64,000 bases of DNA from Selenomonas sp. WCT3 (GTDB lineage: Bacteria > Bacillota > Negativicutes > Selenomonadales > Selenomonadaceae). A program made the position numbers and the translations under genes. The notes beneath the pieces are model-generated. The model did no database searches and had not been told where the DNA came from. It saw nothing but the letters and a program-made list of their open reading frames with translations. Positions 61,218 to 64,000 of the stretch are shown piece after piece; position 1 is the stretch's first letter; each line of letters opens with the position of its first letter. The stretch spans positions 226,680 to 290,679 of the forward strand of contig FNCM01000002.1 of assembly GCA_900100835.1 (NCBI GenBank), in the 5' to 3' direction.

Positions 61218-61236
61218 ATACATAGAAACTATGTAT
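61218..61236. promoter_or_regulatory. Palindrome upstream of korD
   Basis: Perfect 8-base inverted repeat ATACATAG-AAA-CTATGTAT about 60 bases before the korD start, in the expected promoter spacer just downstream of a TTGCAA on the minus strand. Candidate operator. The remaining gap 61183-61436 holds only AT-rich sequence and the terminator at 61380-61416. Confidence 0.4.
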
Positions 61237-61379
61237 AATTGCAATACACTTTTACATCATAGCAGATACTCGCATAAAAATCCAGCTTTTATGTAAATTA
61301 AATATATGTATACAAAAAACACCACTCTTTCCTCTCTGTCCATTTTTCCATATATAGCTCCGATAGTATCCTGCTATAC

Positions 61380-61416
61380 AAAAAGGAGTTCGCCACAAGC
61401 GGACGAACTCCTTTTT
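61380..61416. terminator. Terminator after the EamA transporter gene
   Basis: Thirteen-base stem (61380-61392 with 61404-61416) that starts with a run of A and ends with a run of T, so it works on both strands. It ends the transporter gene on the minus strand. Confidence 0.85.
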
Positions 61417-61436
61417 GTATTTTATAGATAGACCGA

Positions 61437-62303
61437 TCATGCTTCCACAGTCTGTTTTTTCCCCACTCTTCCCGACAGGATTACACCGGTCAATACCAAT
61501 ACCGCACCAATAAAGCTGCTCAAGCTGAAGGGCTCATGAAGATAAATGACGCCAATCATAGCTGCAAAAACCGGCTCTAGGCAGAAGAGGATTCCCACCC
61601 GTTCCGCCGAGGTATACTTCTGGGCCACCATTTGCGCAATAAAGCCAAAGGCCGAACAGATAAGGCCCAAATACAGCATCGCAAACCAACCGGAACCACC
61701 AGCCGGCAACGCCGGCGTCTCCAGCAGCAGCGAGAGCAACAGTCCCCAAACTCCCGCTACGCCAAACTGGATAACCCCCAACTGCAGTGGGTCTAGTCTT
61801 GTAAGCAGTCGGCTCATATAGCAAACCTGCCCAGCATTTATCATTGCTCCAGCCAGACACAAAAGGTCACCCGGATTGACGTGCAGCCCATCGTGGAGAG
61901 TCAAAAAGCCAATCCCCATCACGGAAAGTGCCGATGTTCCCAAAATCCCCCGCTGTAGCGGACGGTGGTAAACGTATCGTTCCACAAAGGGAATGAATAC
62001 TACCATCAGACTCGTAATGAAGCCCGCGTTGGAAGTCGTCGTCGACTCCAGTCCAATAACCATGGCACCAAAGGATACCACCACAATGGAACCGACAATA
62101 AAACCGGCCTTCAGCAGTTCCCAGCTGACACTGCGCCAAGCCTTTCCCAAAAAAACAGCTGAAGCCGCAAAGGCAATGAGGAACCGATAGGCAATCAGTG
62201 TGAAAGGACCAATCGATGCCAGTCCTTCCTTCATAAATAAATAAGAAGAACCCCAGCAAAAGGTCACCAATAACATGAGCATCTCTGCACGTTTTGTAGT
62301 CAT
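61437..62303 (-). CDS. DMT superfamily (EamA) transporter
   Basis: 288 residues with ten predicted membrane helices in two EamA halves (1-140 and 145-285). LLVTFCWGSSYLFMKEGL at the start and GSIVVVSFGAMVIGLESTTTSNAGFITSL are usual. Likely exports an amino acid or related metabolite; substrate unknown. It stands alone, with its own terminator, upstream of the divergent alcohol dehydrogenase gene. Confidence 0.9.
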   Translation of the reverse strand: MTTKRAEMLMLLVTFCWGSSYLFMKEGLASIGPFTLIAYRFLIAFAASAVFLGKAWRSVSWELLKAGFIVGSIVVVSFGAMVIGLESTTTSNAGFITSLMVVFIPFVERYVYHRPLQRGILGTSALSVMGIGFLTLHDGLHVNPGDLLCLAGAMINAGQVCYMSRLLTRLDPLQLGVIQFGVAGVWGLLLSLLLETPALPAGGSGWFAMLYLGLICSAFGFIAQMVAQKYTSAERVGILFCLEPVFAAMIGVIYLHEPFSLSSFIGAVLVLTGVILSGRVGKKQTVEA

Positions 62304-62471
62304 TTAGAATTCTCCATTTTCCTTACTATACGTTCAATCCTGCCAGCCCATCAATCTCTTAAAGAAAATCGACGCCGACAAGACTAGATTTTAACAGAAA
62401 GACCTGTCCTTGGCTACACCTTCGCCAAATTTTGGTGAACACTATTACAAACGGAGCTGTGAATTTTATAT

Positions 62472-62501
62472 TTGGCAAAATTAAACCAATAGCGTTATAA
62501 T
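62472..62501 (+). promoter_or_regulatory. Promoter of the iron alcohol dehydrogenase gene
   Basis: TTGGCA (62472-62477) and TATAAT (62496-62501) are 18 bases apart, a strong housekeeping promoter, 35 bases before the ATG. AAAGGAGG precedes the start. The rest of the 62304-62535 gap shows nothing else. Confidence 0.75.
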
Positions 62502-62535
62502 TAAGAGCGAATGTAAACCAAAAGGAGGTTCTTCC

Positions 62536-63720
62536 ATGCAGAATTTCAATTTTAAATGCCCGACAGAAATCGTCTTTGGACGCGGTGCTGAAGAACAAGT
62601 TGCCGATAAACTGCACGCTTATGGCGCCAATCGGATTTTCGTCCTCTACGGCGGCGGCAGTGTGGTAAAATCCGGTCTGCTTTCCAAAGTCGAACGCATC
62701 CTGCTGGCATCCGGACTGGCCTTCCAGGTTATGGGCGGCGTCCAGCCCAATCCGCGCCTTTCCCTGGTACGTCAAGGCGTGCGCATGGCTACGGCCTTCC
62801 AGGCCGATTTTATCCTAGCAATCGGCGGCGGCAGCGTCATCGATTCAGCCAAGGCCATCGCCCACGGTACCGCCAACCCCGGCACGGATGTCTGGGACTT
62901 CTGGATCGGACGCGCGAAACTGACTAAATCCATGCCTGTAGCCAGCATCCTGACGCTGGCAGCGGCCGGCAGTGAAACCAGCGACTCTGCTGTCATCACC
63001 AACGAGGAAACCGGCAAAAAAGCAGGCCTTAACACGCCATTCAACCGCCCAGCCATCGCCTTCATGAATCCGGAACTTACCTATACGGTTCCGAAAAAAC
63101 AACTGGTCTGCGGCAGCTGCGATATTCTCATGCACACCCTCGAACGCTATTTCACCAGCGTCAAGGAAGTAAATGCCTTCACGGATATGGTTGCCGAATC
63201 TCTTATGAAAAACATCATCACCCAGACGAAAATTGCCGTCGAAGACCAGACCAACTATGACGCCATGAGCGAAATCATGTGGTGCGGCAGTGTTTCCCAC
63301 TGCAACTTCACCGAGCTTGGCCGCTGCAAAGACTTCACCTGCCACAAACTGGGCCACGAACTCAGCGGCAAGTTCGACGTCACCCACGGCGCATCGCTCA
63401 CCACCATCTGGCCGGCCTGGGCACAGTATGTATGGCAGGATGACCCAGAGCGCTTTGCCACCTACGCAGAACGCATCTGGAATATCACCACCGGAACCAC
63501 CGCCGAAAAGGCCCAAGCCGGCATCAAAAAAACCGTCGAATATTTCCGCTCGCTGGACATGCCCACCAACTTCACGGAACTCGGCATCGGCATCCAAGAC
63601 AAGCGAAGCATCGAATACTTGGCGGACATGGCTACTGCTGAAGACACCAAAAAACTCGGCAACTTCCATCCACTGGACAAAGCTGCCGCCATCGAAATCT
63701 ATCAGTTGGCCAATCACTAA
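62536..63720 (+). CDS. Iron-containing alcohol dehydrogenase (butanol-dehydrogenase type)
   Basis: 394 residues. NAD(P)-binding GGGSVIDSAKAIAHG (about 97-111) is the family motif; metal ligands are Asp and His in DILMHTLERYF (about 196-206), and His in CHKLGHELSGKFDVTHGAS. It reduces aldehydes to alcohols with NAD(P)H; YqhD/BdhA-like length and motifs. Alcohol substrate is not determined. Monocistronic, from a strong plus-strand promoter; a large inverted repeat follows its stop by 70 bases. Confidence 0.94.
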   Translation: MQNFNFKCPTEIVFGRGAEEQVADKLHAYGANRIFVLYGGGSVVKSGLLSKVERILLASGLAFQVMGGVQPNPRLSLVRQGVRMATAFQADFILAIGGGSVIDSAKAIAHGTANPGTDVWDFWIGRAKLTKSMPVASILTLAAAGSETSDSAVITNEETGKKAGLNTPFNRPAIAFMNPELTYTVPKKQLVCGSCDILMHTLERYFTSVKEVNAFTDMVAESLMKNIITQTKIAVEDQTNYDAMSEIMWCGSVSHCNFTELGRCKDFTCHKLGHELSGKFDVTHGASLTTIWPAWAQYVWQDDPERFATYAERIWNITTGTTAEKAQAGIKKTVEYFRSLDMPTNFTELGIGIQDKRSIEYLADMATAEDTKKLGNFHPLDKAAAIEIYQLANH

Positions 63721-63791
63721 ATACGCCTTGTAAAAGGGACTGTGAAATTACAGTTTGTAGGTTTGTGAGTTCGGATTCGAAACAAATCGCC

Positions 63792-63990
63792 GGCGGCGGG
63801 GGCCCCAGTACCAACGCTCCACCGGTGACAACCCGCTACAAGAAATTTTTGCCTTTTAATTAAGAATTGGAAAACAGTTAAACGCGCTTCGCTTGAACAA
63901 AACTGCTTTTCCAACGAGAACGCAGGCAAAAATTTCTTGCTTCACGCGGAACGTCAAGGCTACGCTTATGGTACTGGGGCCCCCGCCGCC
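63792..63990. repeat. Long nested inverted repeat (giant hairpin) after the alcohol dehydrogenase gene
   Basis: Three nested pairs: a 22-base perfect outer arm (63792-63813 with 63969-63990), a 15-base perfect arm (63839-63853 with 63925-63939) and an inner arm (63867-63879 with 63901-63914, one bulged base). The parts between outer and middle arms also match loosely when one side is reverse-complemented, so the whole element of 199 bases is an imperfect palindrome with a short central loop. It has no coding capacity. It could be a MITE-like or REP-like repeat, or a structured RNA. Confidence 0.75.
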
Positions 63991-64000
63991 TAGGTTAGAG

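Noticed and set aside
62359-62775. Minus-strand frame of 138 codons over the alcohol dehydrogenase promoter
   Set aside because: It covers a strong plus-strand promoter and the start of a clear gene.
1-64000. tRNA, rRNA, CRISPR array or transposase
   Set aside because: No cloverleaf-like sequence, regularly spaced direct repeats or transposase motif was seen in either strand.

Overview
The window looks like a chromosome segment of an anaerobic diderm Firmicute (Negativicutes, most likely a Selenomonadaceae member such as Selenomonas or a relative). Firmicute-type genes (walJ, htrA and rlmH in a row, a PASTA-domain penicillin-binding protein) sit beside genes of an outer-membrane bacterium: a heptose-containing LPS core, heptosyltransferases, an LptD-like protein and rseC-rnf. 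Energy genes are strictly anaerobic in type: an Rnf complex, a group 1 NiFe hydrogenase and a ferredoxin-dependent 2-oxoacid oxidoreductase. The genus is inferred and no rRNA is present. Nearly all genes are on the minus strand. The exceptions are a 91-aa membrane protein (58108) and an iron alcohol dehydrogenase (62536).

Layout. 1-237: 5' part of a TAXI TRAP binding protein. 379-1680: M18 aminopeptidase. 1716-7130: rseC-rnfCDGEAB. 7268-11728: PASTA PBP, then walJ-htrA-rlmH. 11873-13967: small accessory island with an MNT-HepT-MNT nucleotidyltransferase/HEPN module, two gene remnants and an orphan membrane protein with a zinc-like tail. 14134-31161: AT-rich surface-polysaccharide locus with genes for a 3-amino-6-deoxy sugar (FdtA/FdtB type plus a GNAT), CDP-6-deoxyhexose (rfbFG, a 3,5-epimerase and a reductase), GDP-type heptose (hddA, hddC), glycosyltransferases, an LTA-synthase-like phosphotransferase and a VirK-like protein. 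31342-34505: Schlafen/AlbA_2 regulator and L-lactate permease. 34554-44374: ADP-heptose and LPS core block (gmhB, hldD, two rfaE1 paralogues, rfaE2, two heptosyltransferases, a second LTA-synthase-like protein, LptD-like protein). 44550-47025: a secreted repeat protein, a CDF metal exporter and a secreted small protein. 47121-55213: complete uptake-hydrogenase operon hyaABC, a small nickel-protein candidate, hypAB-hyaD-hypCDE. 55515-57926: NUDIX, larE, apbE. 58465-61158: korDABC. 61437-62303: DMT transporter. 62536-63720: iron alcohol dehydrogenase, followed by a long nested inverted repeat (63792-63990) running almost to the window edge.

How it fits together. Rnf couples reduced ferredoxin to NAD and an ion gradient. 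KorDABC uses ferredoxin as its redox partner. The hydrogenase feeds electrons from H2 into the membrane through its b-type cytochrome. ApbE would attach FMN to RnfG and RnfD. Lactate permease and LarE point to lactate metabolism. The central 30 kb builds the cell-surface glycan: heptose precursors, deoxy and amino sugars, their transferases, probable phosphoglycerol decoration and outer-membrane assembly. No tRNA, rRNA, CRISPR array or insertion-sequence transposase was seen.
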